A stretch of DNA of 64,000 bases from CAKVON01 sp902475665 (GTDB lineage Bacteria; Actinomycetota; Coriobacteriia; Coriobacteriales; Atopobiaceae). The stretch spans positions 62,001 to 126,000 of the forward strand of contig JAWQCY010000004.1 of the NCBI GenBank assembly GCA_036321795.1. The letters run 5' to 3'. Below are positions 23,520-31,928 of the stretch, piece after piece; the first letter of the stretch is position 1, and every line of letters starts with the position of its first letter. Below the pieces are notes generated by a model. That model saw only the letters and a list, made by a program, of their open reading frames with translations. It ran no database searches and was not told the origin of the DNA. The position numbers were made by a program, and so were the translations under genes.

Positions 23520-24281
23520 ATGACACAAGGCACGATGAGGCTCGTACTGATTCGCCACGGAGAGTCGGAGTGGAACAAGCTCAACTTGTTCACGGGCTGG
23601 ACCGACGTCGAACTCTCCGAGACCGGCAGGCAGGAGGCTGCCTCTGGCGGGCACGCCTTGAAGCAGGCGGGACTCGACTTCGACGTCTGCTACACCTCGC
23701 GCCTCAAGCGCGCCATCCACACCCTGGATATCGTGCTCGCCCAGATGGACCGCGAGTGGCTCCCCGTCATCAAGTCTTGGAAGCTCAACGAGCGCCACTA
23801 CGGGGCGCTGCAGGGGCTCAACAAAGCCGACGCCGCCGCTGAGCACGGCGACGAGCAGGTCCTCGTCTGGCGTCGCTCCTTCGACGTCTGCCCGCCGGCG
23901 CTCGAGCCGGGCGACGAGTGCGACCCTCACACCCAGGAGCAGTATCGCGACGTCGCACCTGACCAGCTCCCTTACACCGAGTGCCTGAAGGACACGATCG
24001 CCCGTGCATGGCCGTACTTCGAAGACGAGATCCGTCCGCAGATGCTCGCGGGCAAGCGCGTCCTTATCGCCGCCCACGGAAACTCCCTGCGCGCGCTCAT
24101 CATGAAGTTCGAGGTCCTCACGCCAGAGCAGATCCTCAAGGTCAACATCCCCACGGGAGTGCCCCTGGTCTACACCTTCGACGCAGGTTTCAACGTAATC
24201 GAGAAGGGCTACATCGGTGACCCCGACACCATCGCCGCGAAGATCGACGCCGTCGCCAACCAGGGCAAGGCAAAGCGGTAG
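23520..24281 (+). CDS. gpmA: 2,3-bisphosphoglycerate-dependent phosphoglycerate mutase
   Basis: 253 aa, GAAGGAGG upstream. Catalytic LIRHGESEWNKLNLFTGW with the phospho-His, the contact TSRLKRAI, NERHYGALQG, and the second-half VLIAAHGNSLRAL with its His. Length and motifs fit GpmA. It interconverts 3- and 2-phosphoglycerate in glycolysis. The first core gene right of the accessory island; a TTAACT-N16-TAGTGT pair near 23438-23465 may be its promoter. The Nramp gene follows at 4 nt. Confidence 0.95.
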   Translation: MTQGTMRLVLIRHGESEWNKLNLFTGWTDVELSETGRQEAASGGHALKQAGLDFDVCYTSRLKRAIHTLDIVLAQMDREWLPVIKSWKLNERHYGALQGLNKADAAAEHGDEQVLVWRRSFDVCPPALEPGDECDPHTQEQYRDVAPDQLPYTECLKDTIARAWPYFEDEIRPQMLAGKRVLIAAHGNSLRALIMKFEVLTPEQILKVNIPTGVPLVYTFDAGFNVIEKGYIGDPDTIAAKIDAVANQGKAKR

Positions 24282-24285
24282 CGCC

Positions 24286-25542
24286 GTGCTCGAGTACCTG
24301 AGAAAGCACTTCGGCGCACGCCGAACGGGCGGTCACGGGGGCCTGGAGATCCTGCGTCACATCGGTCCAGGCCTACTGGTGACTGTCGGCTTCATCGACC
24401 CCGGCAACTGGGCCTCCAACATGGCGGCAGGCTCCGAGTTCGGCTACTCGCTCCTCTGGGTCGTCACCCTCTCTACCCTCATGCTCATCGTCCTGCAGCA
24501 CAACGCGGCACACCTGGGGATCGCCACTGGCATGTGCCTTGCCGAGGCGACGACGCGCCACCTGCCCCGCCCCATCAGCCGAGCCCTTCTCGGCACCGCA
24601 TATCTGGCGTGCGTCGCCACGGCGATGGCCGAGGTGCTGGGAGGGGCGGTCGCACTTCAGATGCTGTTCGGCCTACCGTTGCGCGCGGGATGCCTTATCG
24701 TGGCGGCAACGTCGATGGCAATGCTGCTGACCAGCTCGTACAAGAAGGCCGAACGCTGGATCATCGCGTTCGTGAGCGTCGTCGGGATGTCGTTTCTGGC
24801 AGAGCTCGCGATGGTCACGGTCGACTGGCAGCAGGCGACGACGGCATGGGTCACGCCGAGCGTTCCCACCGGCTCGGTACCCGTCGTAACGAGCATCCTC
24901 GGTGCGGTGGTCATGCCGCACAACCTCTTCCTGCATTCGGAGGTCATCCAGTCCATGCACTTTGAGGGACAGGGCAAGAAGGTCATCGAGCAGCGGCTTC
25001 GCTACGAGCTGTTCGACACGCTCCTCTCGATGGGGGTGGGCTGGGCCATAAACTCCGCCATGGTCATCCTCGCGGCCACGACGTTCTTCTCGCGAGGGAT
25101 CGTCGTGGACGACCTTGCCGCGGCGGCCGCCACACTGTCGCCCATCCTCGGGCCCGCAAGTTCGACGATCTTTGCCGTGGCTCTTCTGTTTGCGGGACTT
25201 TCGAGCAGCGTTACCACCGGGATGGCCGCGGGAACCGTCACCGCGGGCATGTTCGACGAGGAGTACGACATCCACGACCGGCATTCGTCGGTCGGCGTTG
25301 CCTTGTGCTTCGTCGGCGCCGTCGCGACCTGTTTTGCCGTGCGTGACGCGTTCGCGGGCCTGGTCTGGAGTCAGGCGCTGCTTTCGCTGCAGCTGCCGAT
25401 CACGGTGTTCCTGCTGATCTGGCTCACGAGTTCGCGAAGGGTGATGGGCAGGTACGCGAACTCGCGGCCCCTCACGACCCTGCTGCTGTCCATCGGCATT
25501 GCTGTGACCGCGCTCGACATCACGCTTCTTCTGGGGGCGTGA
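24286..25542 (+). CDS. mntH: Nramp-family divalent metal (Mn2+/Fe2+) transporter
   Basis: 418 aa from GTG 24286, 4 nt after gpmA. About 11 membrane helices. The metal site of helix 1 is FIDPGNWASN and of helix 6 is MPHNLFLHSE, both diagnostic for Nramp proton-coupled metal import. C-terminal end overlaps the convergent Nudix gene by 23 bp. Co-transcription with gpmA looks likely from spacing. GpmA is cofactor (bisphosphoglycerate) rather than Mn dependent, so the pairing is not obviously functional. Confidence 0.92.
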   Translation: MLEYLRKHFGARRTGGHGGLEILRHIGPGLLVTVGFIDPGNWASNMAAGSEFGYSLLWVVTLSTLMLIVLQHNAAHLGIATGMCLAEATTRHLPRPISRALLGTAYLACVATAMAEVLGGAVALQMLFGLPLRAGCLIVAATSMAMLLTSSYKKAERWIIAFVSVVGMSFLAELAMVTVDWQQATTAWVTPSVPTGSVPVVTSILGAVVMPHNLFLHSEVIQSMHFEGQGKKVIEQRLRYELFDTLLSMGVGWAINSAMVILAATTFFSRGIVVDDLAAAAATLSPILGPASSTIFAVALLFAGLSSSVTTGMAAGTVTAGMFDEEYDIHDRHSSVGVALCFVGAVATCFAVRDAFAGLVWSQALLSLQLPITVFLLIWLTSSRRVMGRYANSRPLTTLLLSIGIAVTALDITLLLGA

Positions 25543-26143
25543 GGGCAAAGCCCGCTGCGACAGCGGCACGGGTGCGCTCGATCAGTTTGGCGTAGACGTA
25601 CTCGCACATCCACGGCTCGCTCGAAAGCTCGCAGACCTTCTCGATCGGCACCCAGCGCACGCCCGAGTTCTCGTCGGGCTTCTCGCGAAGGGGACAATCG
25701 GGGTCGGCAACCACCAGGTAGGTCACGTTGAGGTGCACGTGCGACCCAACATAGCTGCCGCGACGCACGTGCCCAGCCACAGGCAGTGCCTCTACCGAGA
25801 AGACCGGCGAGGCAACGTCCCGATCGGCGGAGACGCCGGCCACGACGCGGGCGCCCGTAACGCCCGTCTCCTCCTCGAGCTCGCGCAGGGCCACCGACGC
25901 GAGGTCCTTCTCGCCATCGGCATGGCCACCCACCCAGCTCCAGCTGTCGTAGATGTTGTGGTAGACGAGCAGCGCCTGGCGCCCGTCGGGAGAGACCGCC
26001 CAGGCAGACGTCGTCAGGTGAGCGATCGACGAGCGGTCCGCCACGTACGGGTCGCAGTCCAAACGATCGAGCAGGAGGTCGCGGTCGGCAACCTCCTGCT
26101 CGCAGCCGGGCACGAAGGCCCGGATATCCTCGTAGAGGGACAC
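25520..26143 (-). CDS. Nudix hydrolase
   Basis: 207 aa from GTG 26143, one nucleotide after the methionine aminopeptidase stop, so translationally coupled. The Nudix box reads GGHADGEKDLASVALRELEE then ETG, in a subfamily where the first Glu of the box is not conserved. HVHLNVTYLVVADPD and later NSGVRWVPIEKV resemble the (di)NTP/ADP-ribose type, but substrate is open. Probably a housekeeping phosphate-ester hydrolase. Confidence 0.88.
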   Translation of the reverse strand: MSLYEDIRAFVPGCEQEVADRDLLLDRLDCDPYVADRSSIAHLTTSAWAVSPDGRQALLVYHNIYDSWSWVGGHADGEKDLASVALRELEEETGVTGARVVAGVSADRDVASPVFSVEALPVAGHVRRGSYVGSHVHLNVTYLVVADPDCPLREKPDENSGVRWVPIEKVCELSSEPWMCEYVYAKLIERTRAAVAAGFALTPPEEA

Positions 26144-26144
26144 G

Positions 26145-27038
26145 CTACCAGCTCAGAAGCTCGTAGCCGGTCTCGGTGACCACCAGCTGGACCTCCCACT
26201 GGGCGGAGTCCGAGCCGTCGGCCGTGCGGACGGTCCAACCGTTGGGATCGTTCATGTCGATGGCGGCACCACCGGCGTTGACCATGGGCTCGATCGTGAA
26301 GCACATGCCCGGGGCCAAGACGACGCCCTCCCCCGGTTCGCCGACGAAGCCCACGAACGGGTCCTCGTGGAACTTGAGGCCGATGCCGTGGCCGCCGAAC
26401 TCGCGAACCACGTTGAAGCCGGCCTCCTCGACGCAGGACTGCACGGCGTGGGCCATGTCACCCATGGTGGCCCAGGGCTTGACCTGCTCCAGGCCGCGCT
26501 GCACGCTCTCGCGCGTCACGTCGACCAGGCGACGACGCTCGGGCGAGACCTCGCCGATGCAGAACATGCGGCTCGAGTCCGAGAAGTACCCGTCCAAGAT
26601 CGTGGAGCAGTCCACGTTGACGATGTCGCCCTCCCTAAGGACGTCGTCGTCGGAGGGGATGCCGTGGCACACGACGTCGTTGATCGACGTGCAGACGCTG
26701 TTGGGGAAGCCCTCGTAGTTGAGGTCGGCAGGAATGCCGCCGTGCTCGACGGTGTAGTCGTAGATCCACTTGTCCACCTGCGCGGTGGTCACGCCGGGGG
26801 CAATGTGCTCGGCCACGTAGTCAAGCACGCCGACGTTGATCGCGGCAGAGCGCTTGATGCCCTCGATGTCCTGCGGGGTCTTGAGCAGGCTGCGGTACAG
26901 GACCTCGTGGCCGCTGTCGTACATCTGCTGCAGGCGGACGTCGATGGCCTCGTGGCACTTCTTGTACTTGCGGCCGCTGCCGCACCAGCACTGATCGTTG
27001 CGGCCGAGCATCGGCTCGCCGTCATACATGATCGTCAT
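26145..27038 (-). CDS. map: Methionine aminopeptidase type I with N-terminal SEC-C zinc motif
   Basis: 297 aa. Residues 10-30 carry GRNDQCWCGSGRKYKKCH, the SEC-C zinc finger seen in a subset of MetAPs (ribosome or protein contact). The catalytic pita-bread domain shows the metal ligands: VNVDCS Asp, YFSDSSRMF Asp, GGHGIGLKFHE His, TIEPMV Glu and QWEVQLVVTE Glu. ATG 27038 has GAAGGAAG. It removes initiator Met from nascent proteins. Operon with the downstream Nudix gene. Confidence 0.93.
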   Translation of the reverse strand: MTIMYDGEPMLGRNDQCWCGSGRKYKKCHEAIDVRLQQMYDSGHEVLYRSLLKTPQDIEGIKRSAAINVGVLDYVAEHIAPGVTTAQVDKWIYDYTVEHGGIPADLNYEGFPNSVCTSINDVVCHGIPSDDDVLREGDIVNVDCSTILDGYFSDSSRMFCIGEVSPERRRLVDVTRESVQRGLEQVKPWATMGDMAHAVQSCVEEAGFNVVREFGGHGIGLKFHEDPFVGFVGEPGEGVVLAPGMCFTIEPMVNAGGAAIDMNDPNGWTVRTADGSDSAQWEVQLVVTETGYELLSW

Positions 27039-27113
27039 GGTTGCTTCCTTCGCTGTCCCGACGGGCGGGAACGTCGTGGGTTAACGGCCACTATCATAGC
27101 CAACGCCGCAAAC

Positions 27114-27392
27114 CTACTTGTCCAGCAGATGGGCCTTCTCGGGGTGCTTCTCGAACCAATGCTGCGCGTAGGAGCAGGACGTGCGGGCGAGAAGACCCTC
27201 GCGCTCGAGGGTCTCGATGCAGGCCTCCATAAGGATGCCCGCAACGCCCTTGCCACGCAGGCTGTCGTCCACATAGGTGCGGCTGATGTCGACGACCCTG
27301 CCCTTCTCGACCTCGGGAAACTCTATCTGGGCCAGGCAGGTGCCCTCGTTGTTGAGATACATGATGCAATCGGGATAGCTCTTGAGCCTCAT
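27114..27392 (-). CDS. GNAT-like acetyltransferase (YjdJ type, short)
   Basis: 92 aa, ATG 27392 with GGAGGAACC. RTYVDDSLRGKGVAGILMEA is the acetyl-CoA-binding motif A (R/Q-x-x-G-x-G/A) and CSYAQHWFEKHPE the end of the minimal fold typical of the 90-aa YjdJ/GCN5-like proteins. Presumed cytosolic N-acetyltransferase, substrate unknown. Confidence 0.82.
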   Translation of the reverse strand: MRLKSYPDCIMYLNNEGTCLAQIEFPEVEKGRVVDISRTYVDDSLRGKGVAGILMEACIETLEREGLLARTSCSYAQHWFEKHPEKAHLLDK

Positions 27393-27439
27393 GGTTCCTC
27401 CGGTCGTTGGGAGTTTGGCGGTTGCGGGCGTTTAGAAAA

Positions 27440-27465
27440 CAGGCGTGCCGCGACGGGCACGCCTG
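27440..27465 (-). terminator. Terminator of the flavodoxin gene
   Basis: Perfect CAGGCGTGCC/GGCACGCCTG stem with a 6-nt loop, followed by TTTTCT on the minus strand, about 35 nt after the flavodoxin stop. Confidence 0.88.
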
Positions 27466-27498
27466 GGCTTGCGACTCGTTTGCGGGGCGAGAAGCGCG

Positions 27499-28020
27499 CT
27501 ACTTGAGCACGTTCTCCAGCCAGGTGGCGATCGTGATGTCGCAGTTGGCGACCTCGGAGCCGATCAGCGCGATGCCGCCGCCGACCTTGGCTGCGGGACA
27601 GGCGCGGCGAATGTCATCCACGCTGGTGCCGAGGGCGCTGCCCTCGTTGGTGCAGAACGGGATGACGCGCTTGTTGTCGAGGTTGCAGGCGTCCAGGAAG
27701 GTGAACACGGGCATGGGGGCCGTGCCGCACCAGTTGGGGTAGCCGACGAACACGATGTCGTAGCCGGCGGCGGGATCGTCGGACGCGCCCACGATCTGGG
27801 GACGGGCGTTGTCGGCAAGCTCCTGCTTGCTGACCTCGACGGTCTCGCGATAGTCGTCGGGATAGGGCTTGGCGGGAACGATCTCGAACAGGTCGCCGCC
27901 GCACTTCTGCGCGATCTTCTCGGCCGCGACGGCGGTGTTGCCGCGCTCGAGCTCGACGATCTCGTGGTTGACGTAGTTCTGTCCCGCACGGCTAAAGTAC
28001 GCGACCAAGATCTTTGACAT
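27499..28020 (-). CDS. Flavodoxin-like protein (long form)
   Basis: 173 aa starting MSKILVAYFSRAGQNY, the FMN phosphate loop of the flavodoxin_4/quinone-reductase-like group. YDIVFVGYPNWCGTAPMPVFTF is the second FMN loop and PFCTNEGSALG the third. Start at ATG 28020 rather than the frame's earlier codon. Family members carry electrons or reduce quinones. It is separated from feoB by a GNAT relic. Confidence 0.88.
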   Translation of the reverse strand: MSKILVAYFSRAGQNYVNHEIVELERGNTAVAAEKIAQKCGGDLFEIVPAKPYPDDYRETVEVSKQELADNARPQIVGASDDPAAGYDIVFVGYPNWCGTAPMPVFTFLDACNLDNKRVIPFCTNEGSALGTSVDDIRRACPAAKVGGGIALIGSEVANCDITIATWLENVLK

Positions 28021-28108
28021 GGGCGACTCCAAATTGATCCTGGGTACCTCGATGCACCCGTCTGATCGGGCTAATACCCTCAGGCAACCATGTTAATCAA
28101 TCCGCAAC

Positions 28109-28231
28109 CTACAGCTCACGAGACATCCAGTAGTGGGGCGAACCCTCGTCCTCGTAGTCGACGTCGGACGTGGCGACATAGCCCGATGCCTCGTACATCC
28201 CGCGGGCATGGGCCTGCGCGGGTGCCCTAGG
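28109..28231 (-). pseudogene. C-terminal fragment of a GNAT acetyltransferase
   Basis: The frame ends AQAHARGMYEASGYVATSD and, after an acidic stretch, a short MSREL end, matching the C-terminal end of GNAT enzymes (A..FYE..GF). Only about 40 residues remain; upstream the frame runs into the 3' end of feoB. Relic. Confidence 0.5.
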
Positions 28232-30902
28232 CAGCCTGGTCGGTCAGGTCGGACAGGATCTTGTCGTCGGCCTTGTCCCACTTGGGGGTCGGGCGGAAGA
28301 CCTGGAACAGGATCGCCACCAGGCAGGCGAGGGCCACGATGGTCCAGACGCCGAAGTTGCCCAGGACGACGAGCTCCCACAGCTGGTTGATGATCAGGCC
28401 CACAACCCAGCCGAACACGCACTGGTAGCCGATGGCGAACCAGAACCACCTGGGGTCGTCCATCTGACGACGGATGGTGCCCATGGCCGCGAAGCACGGG
28501 GCGTCGAGCATGTTGAAGGCGACGAAGGCGCACATGGCACCGGCGTGCATGACGCCGGACGCGTCGGTGAACATGGCAGCGAAGCCCTGCCACATGCTGA
28601 CGGAGTTCTCGGTAACGTCGCCCAGGCCGTACAGGGCACCAAAGGTTCCGACCAGGTTCTCCTTGGCGATGAGTGCGCTGATCGAGGCCGCGGTGGCCTG
28701 CCAGGTATCGGCACCCAGCGGAGCGAAGATCACGCCCAGGAACCCGCCGACCGCAGCCAGCAGCGAGTAGTCCATGAAGTCGTCGCCGGCGCCGGCCATG
28801 CTCTGCAGGAAGCCGAAAGCTCCGTTACCGCTCTCCCAGGTGGCGAAGCCGAAGTTCGAAAGGAACCAGATGCCAACGGCGGCCGCGAAGATGATCGTGC
28901 CCGCCTTCTTGATGTAGGACGAGACGCGCTCCCACACGTGCAGCCACCAGGACTTGATGGTTGGGAAGTGGTAGTTGGGCAGCTCCATCACGAACGGCGC
29001 GGGCTCACCGGCGAAGGGCTTGGTCTTCTTGAGCATGATGGCCGAGACGATGATCGCGGCGATGCCCATGAAGTAGAACATCGGGGCGACCCACCAGGCA
29101 CTGGAACCACCGATGAGCACGCCCATGACCAGGGCGATGATCGGGGTCTTGGCGCCGCATGGGATCATCGTGGTGAGCATGGCCGTCATGCGACGGTCCT
29201 TCTCGTTCTCGATGGTCTTGGTGGCGAGCACGCCCGGCACGCCGCAGCCCGAGCTCACGAGCATCGGGATGAAGGACTTGCCCGACAGGCCGAAGCGGCG
29301 GAAGACGCGGTCCATGACGAAGGCGACGCGGCTCATGTAGCCGCAGTCCTCGAGGAAGCAGAGAAGGACGAAGAGCACGAACATCTGCGGGATGAAGCCC
29401 AGGACGGAGCCCACGCCGCCGATGATGCCGTCGATCACGAGCGACTTGACGACGTCGGAGGCGCCCGCGGCGTCGAGCCAGCCCTCGACCGCGCCCGGGA
29501 CGGAGGGCACGTAGCCGTCGTAGTCCTCGGCGGCGGGCTCGGCGGACTGGGCCGTGACGGCCTCGGCGAAGTCGGACTCGGTCACCTTGATGGTGTCGAG
29601 CTGCTGTCCGGCGGCCAGGACGGGCTCGCCGCCGGCGTCGAGCTTGGTGATGATGTCACCCTTGGTGTCGACGAAGTTGCCGTCCTCGTCGTGGACGGGG
29701 GCCGCGTCGGCGACGACGCCAGCCTTGCTCGCGCTGTCCTCGAAGGCGGCGACGGTGGCCTTGGCGTCGGCGTCATCGGGGTCGTCGGCCAGGGCGGCCA
29801 CGGCGTCGGCGACACCGTCGGTGGAGACGCCCTTGTCCTCGGCCGCGGCCAGGTAGCCGTCGATCTTGTCGGCATAGTGGCCCTCGGCGTAGGCGTCAGT
29901 GTCGTCGTTGAACTGCTGCTCGCCGGTGGCGCTCACGAAGAAGCCGTCGCCGAACAGGTTCTCGTTGGTCCAGTCGGTGGCGGCGGTGCCCACGGTGGAG
30001 ATGGCGATGTAGTACACGGCGACCATCACGACGACGAAGATCGGCAGGCCCAGAACTCGGTTGGTGACGACCTTGTCGATCTTCTCGGAGACGGTGAGCT
30101 TCTTGGGGGCCTTGGTGACGCACGCGTCCATGACGCTGGCGATCCACTCGTAACGGTCGGACGTGATGATGGACTCGGCGTTGTCGTCACGGTCCTTCTC
30201 GACAGCCTCAATCACGGGCTCGATGGCGGCCAGCTGCTCGGGGGTGAGGCCCAGCGGGCGGATGGCCTCGGCGTCGCGCTCGAAGACCTTGATGGAGAAC
30301 CAGCGCTGCAGTTCGAGGTCGCAGCAGCCGGAGATCTGGGCGGCGATCTTGTCCAGGGCGGACTCGACCTCTGCCGAGAAGCACCTTGCGCCCGCGGACG
30401 GCCTGCCCGCCTTGACGGCGGCAATGGCGGAGTTGACGAGCTCGTCGACGTTGCTGTTCTTGAGCGCGGAGACCTCGACGACGGGCACGCCGAGCATGTC
30501 GGAGAGCTTGGCGGTGTCGACGACGTCGCCGCGCTCCTTGAGAAGGTCGCACATGTTGAGGCCGACAACGACCGGGCGGCCGGCCTCGAGGACCTGCGTG
30601 GTGAGGTACAGGTTGCGCTCGAGGTTGGTGACGTCGACCAGGTCGATCACGGCGTCGGGACGGTCGTTGACGACGTAGTCGCGCGAGACGACCTCCTCGG
30701 GCGAGTAGGGCGAGAGCGAGTAGATGCCGGGGAGGTCGACGAACATGACGTCGCGGTTGGACTTCCAGGGGGCCTGCTTCTTCTCGACCGTGACGCCCGG
30801 CCAGTTGCCGACGTAGCCGTTCGAGCCCGTGAGCTCGTTGAACAGCGTCGTCTTGCCGCAGTTCGGGTTTCCGGCCAGGGCAATGTTGATCTTGTCTGCC
30901 AT
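28227..30902 (-). CDS. feoB: Ferrous iron transport protein B
   Basis: 891 aa from ATG 30902 (AGAAAGG upstream). N-terminal G domain: G1 GNPNCGKTTLFNELTG, G3 DLPGIYS, G4 NMCD; a helical GDI-like part follows, then the membrane part with two FeoB gates (CGVPGVLATKTIEN and AKENLVGTFGALYG). Typical FeoB is about 670-800 aa; the extra length is an acidic, Ala/Asp-rich insert at roughly residues 320-465 after the first membrane helix. It imports Fe2+ through the inner membrane and is last in feoA2-feoA-feoB. Confidence 0.95.
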   Translation of the reverse strand: MADKINIALAGNPNCGKTTLFNELTGSNGYVGNWPGVTVEKKQAPWKSNRDVMFVDLPGIYSLSPYSPEEVVSRDYVVNDRPDAVIDLVDVTNLERNLYLTTQVLEAGRPVVVGLNMCDLLKERGDVVDTAKLSDMLGVPVVEVSALKNSNVDELVNSAIAAVKAGRPSAGARCFSAEVESALDKIAAQISGCCDLELQRWFSIKVFERDAEAIRPLGLTPEQLAAIEPVIEAVEKDRDDNAESIITSDRYEWIASVMDACVTKAPKKLTVSEKIDKVVTNRVLGLPIFVVVMVAVYYIAISTVGTAATDWTNENLFGDGFFVSATGEQQFNDDTDAYAEGHYADKIDGYLAAAEDKGVSTDGVADAVAALADDPDDADAKATVAAFEDSASKAGVVADAAPVHDEDGNFVDTKGDIITKLDAGGEPVLAAGQQLDTIKVTESDFAEAVTAQSAEPAAEDYDGYVPSVPGAVEGWLDAAGASDVVKSLVIDGIIGGVGSVLGFIPQMFVLFVLLCFLEDCGYMSRVAFVMDRVFRRFGLSGKSFIPMLVSSGCGVPGVLATKTIENEKDRRMTAMLTTMIPCGAKTPIIALVMGVLIGGSSAWWVAPMFYFMGIAAIIVSAIMLKKTKPFAGEPAPFVMELPNYHFPTIKSWWLHVWERVSSYIKKAGTIIFAAAVGIWFLSNFGFATWESGNGAFGFLQSMAGAGDDFMDYSLLAAVGGFLGVIFAPLGADTWQATAASISALIAKENLVGTFGALYGLGDVTENSVSMWQGFAAMFTDASGVMHAGAMCAFVAFNMLDAPCFAAMGTIRRQMDDPRWFWFAIGYQCVFGWVVGLIINQLWELVVLGNFGVWTIVALACLVAILFQVFRPTPKWDKADDKILSDLTDQAA

Positions 30903-31021
30903 GCCATGCCTTTCTTGGTATTGCTGCCTGTGGTCGTGCATTTGTTAGCTGAAGGTTACTTAAGGTCGCAAAAATAAGGGCCTCTCAGCCCATGCGCGTC
31001 GCCGATGGTGTCATCCCGGCG

Positions 31022-31261
31022 CTACTCGCCCTGGTGCACGTCGGTGACCTCGATGTTGTCGGCCTCGTCACGTCGCAGCGAGAGCTCGTAGCCGCGGACG
31101 GTGACCTCGATCGGGTCGCCCAGGGGCGCAACCTTGCGCACGTAGACACCCGTGCCCTTGGTGAGGCCCATGTCCATGATGCGGCGCTTGACCGCGCCGA
31201 CCCCGGTGAGCTTGGCCACGGTGCAGCTCTGCCCCACCTTCACTTCCCTCAGAGTGGTCAT
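31022..31261 (-). CDS. feoA: FeoA-family protein (first SH3-like partner of FeoB)
   Basis: 79 aa. TLREVKVGQSCTVAKLTG then VKRRIMDMGLTKGTGVYV and IEVTVRGYELSLRRDEA are the FeoA SH3-like fold. It interacts with FeoB and is needed for Fe2+ uptake. It lies between feoA2 and feoB in the same leftward operon, preceded by a GAAGGAA site. Confidence 0.93.
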   Translation of the reverse strand: MTTLREVKVGQSCTVAKLTGVGAVKRRIMDMGLTKGTGVYVRKVAPLGDPIEVTVRGYELSLRRDEADNIEVTDVHQGE

Positions 31262-31357
31262 TTCCTTCCTCCAAAAAACTCGGCCGCATTCGCGGCATGG
31301 ATACCTGTGGTTGATTGCGCTGACGTAGGCCCGCCAGCACCTGGCGCATGCCTAGGC

Positions 31358-31588
31358 CTAGCGCGTGGTGATGCGCATCGCCATCATGCGGTTGAGGCCC
31401 AGGCGGGCGCCCTTGACGTCGACCACGACGTCGCCGCCCGCGCGCGAGATGACCCTCACGTCGGCGCCCGCGACGAAGCCGAGCTCGGCCAGGTGTTGCT
31501 TGAGCTCCGCATTGCCCTTGACCTGCTCGACGGTCGCGGTGTCGCCCTCGCCCACCATCGCGAGAGGAAGCTGCGCTCCTGCACCCAT
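31358..31588 (-). CDS. Second FeoA-family protein
   Basis: 76 aa; ATG 31588 with GAAGGGAC. The second FeoA-like SH3 fold (HLAELGFVAGADVRVISR, KGARLGLNRMMAMRI). Tandem FeoA genes ahead of feoB are usual in Firmicutes and some Actinobacteria. First gene of the operon; a good promoter lies about 70-100 nt upstream. Confidence 0.92.
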   Translation of the reverse strand: MGAGAQLPLAMVGEGDTATVEQVKGNAELKQHLAELGFVAGADVRVISRAGGDVVVDVKGARLGLNRMMAMRITTR

Positions 31589-31657
31589 GACATGTCCCTT
31601 CGTCGTCTTGGTACGTCGTCCTGCCGCAGAAGTTCTCCGCGGTTAACTGACGAAAGT

Positions 31658-31686
31658 AGTATATGGCTAACTTACGGGCATTGGAA
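31658..31686 (-). promoter_or_regulatory. Promoter of the feo operon
   Basis: Minus strand: TTCCAA (-35, 3/6), 17 nt, TATACT (-10, 5/6). The spacer contains AAGTTAGCC, half of a DtxR/IdeR-type iron box (TTAGGTTAGG-like), compatible with iron repression; the second half is poor. Confidence 0.5.
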
Positions 31687-31835
31687 CCGCAATTGTCCAA
31701 TCGGACACAATTTGTTTGGGAGATTTGCACCCATTCCCTACCGTCCGCCCGACAATGCCCGTCCGCACGCCGATTTGTTGCCTTCCGAATAGCGCCTCGA
31801 GTCAAGCCAGCGATGACCGACGCAATCGAACGCAC

Positions 31836-31848
31836 GCACTTCTCGGCA
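31836..31848 (-). repeat. 13-mer TGCCGAGAAGTGC, copy 4 (intergenic)
   Basis: Exact minus-strand copy; inverted relative to copy 5, 55 nt away. Confidence 0.85.
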
Positions 31849-31902
31849 TGTCTACAATCTTGAGGGGAATAACTTGCAGAACCGAACTCGCGAAGAAGAG
31901 CC

Positions 31903-31915
31903 TGCCGAGAAGTGC
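31903..31915 (+). repeat. 13-mer TGCCGAGAAGTGC, copy 5 (intergenic)
   Basis: Exact plus-strand copy, 13 nt before the flippase start. Confidence 0.85.
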
Positions 31916-31928
31916 CGAGGTACGTGGA

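Larger units (their letters stand above)
31589..31928. promoter_or_regulatory. 340-nt divergent control region, feo operon / flippase
   Basis: Contains the leftward feo promoter (31658-31686), the near palindrome AATTGTCC...GGACACAATT (31691-31712), and two inverted exact 13-mer copies 55 nt apart (31836 and 31903). No gene is seen. Confidence 0.6.

Noticed and set aside
28545..30977. 810-codon plus-strand frame opposite feoB
   Set aside because: Antisense shadow of feoB with low-complexity His/Gly/Asp-rich translation and no SD.
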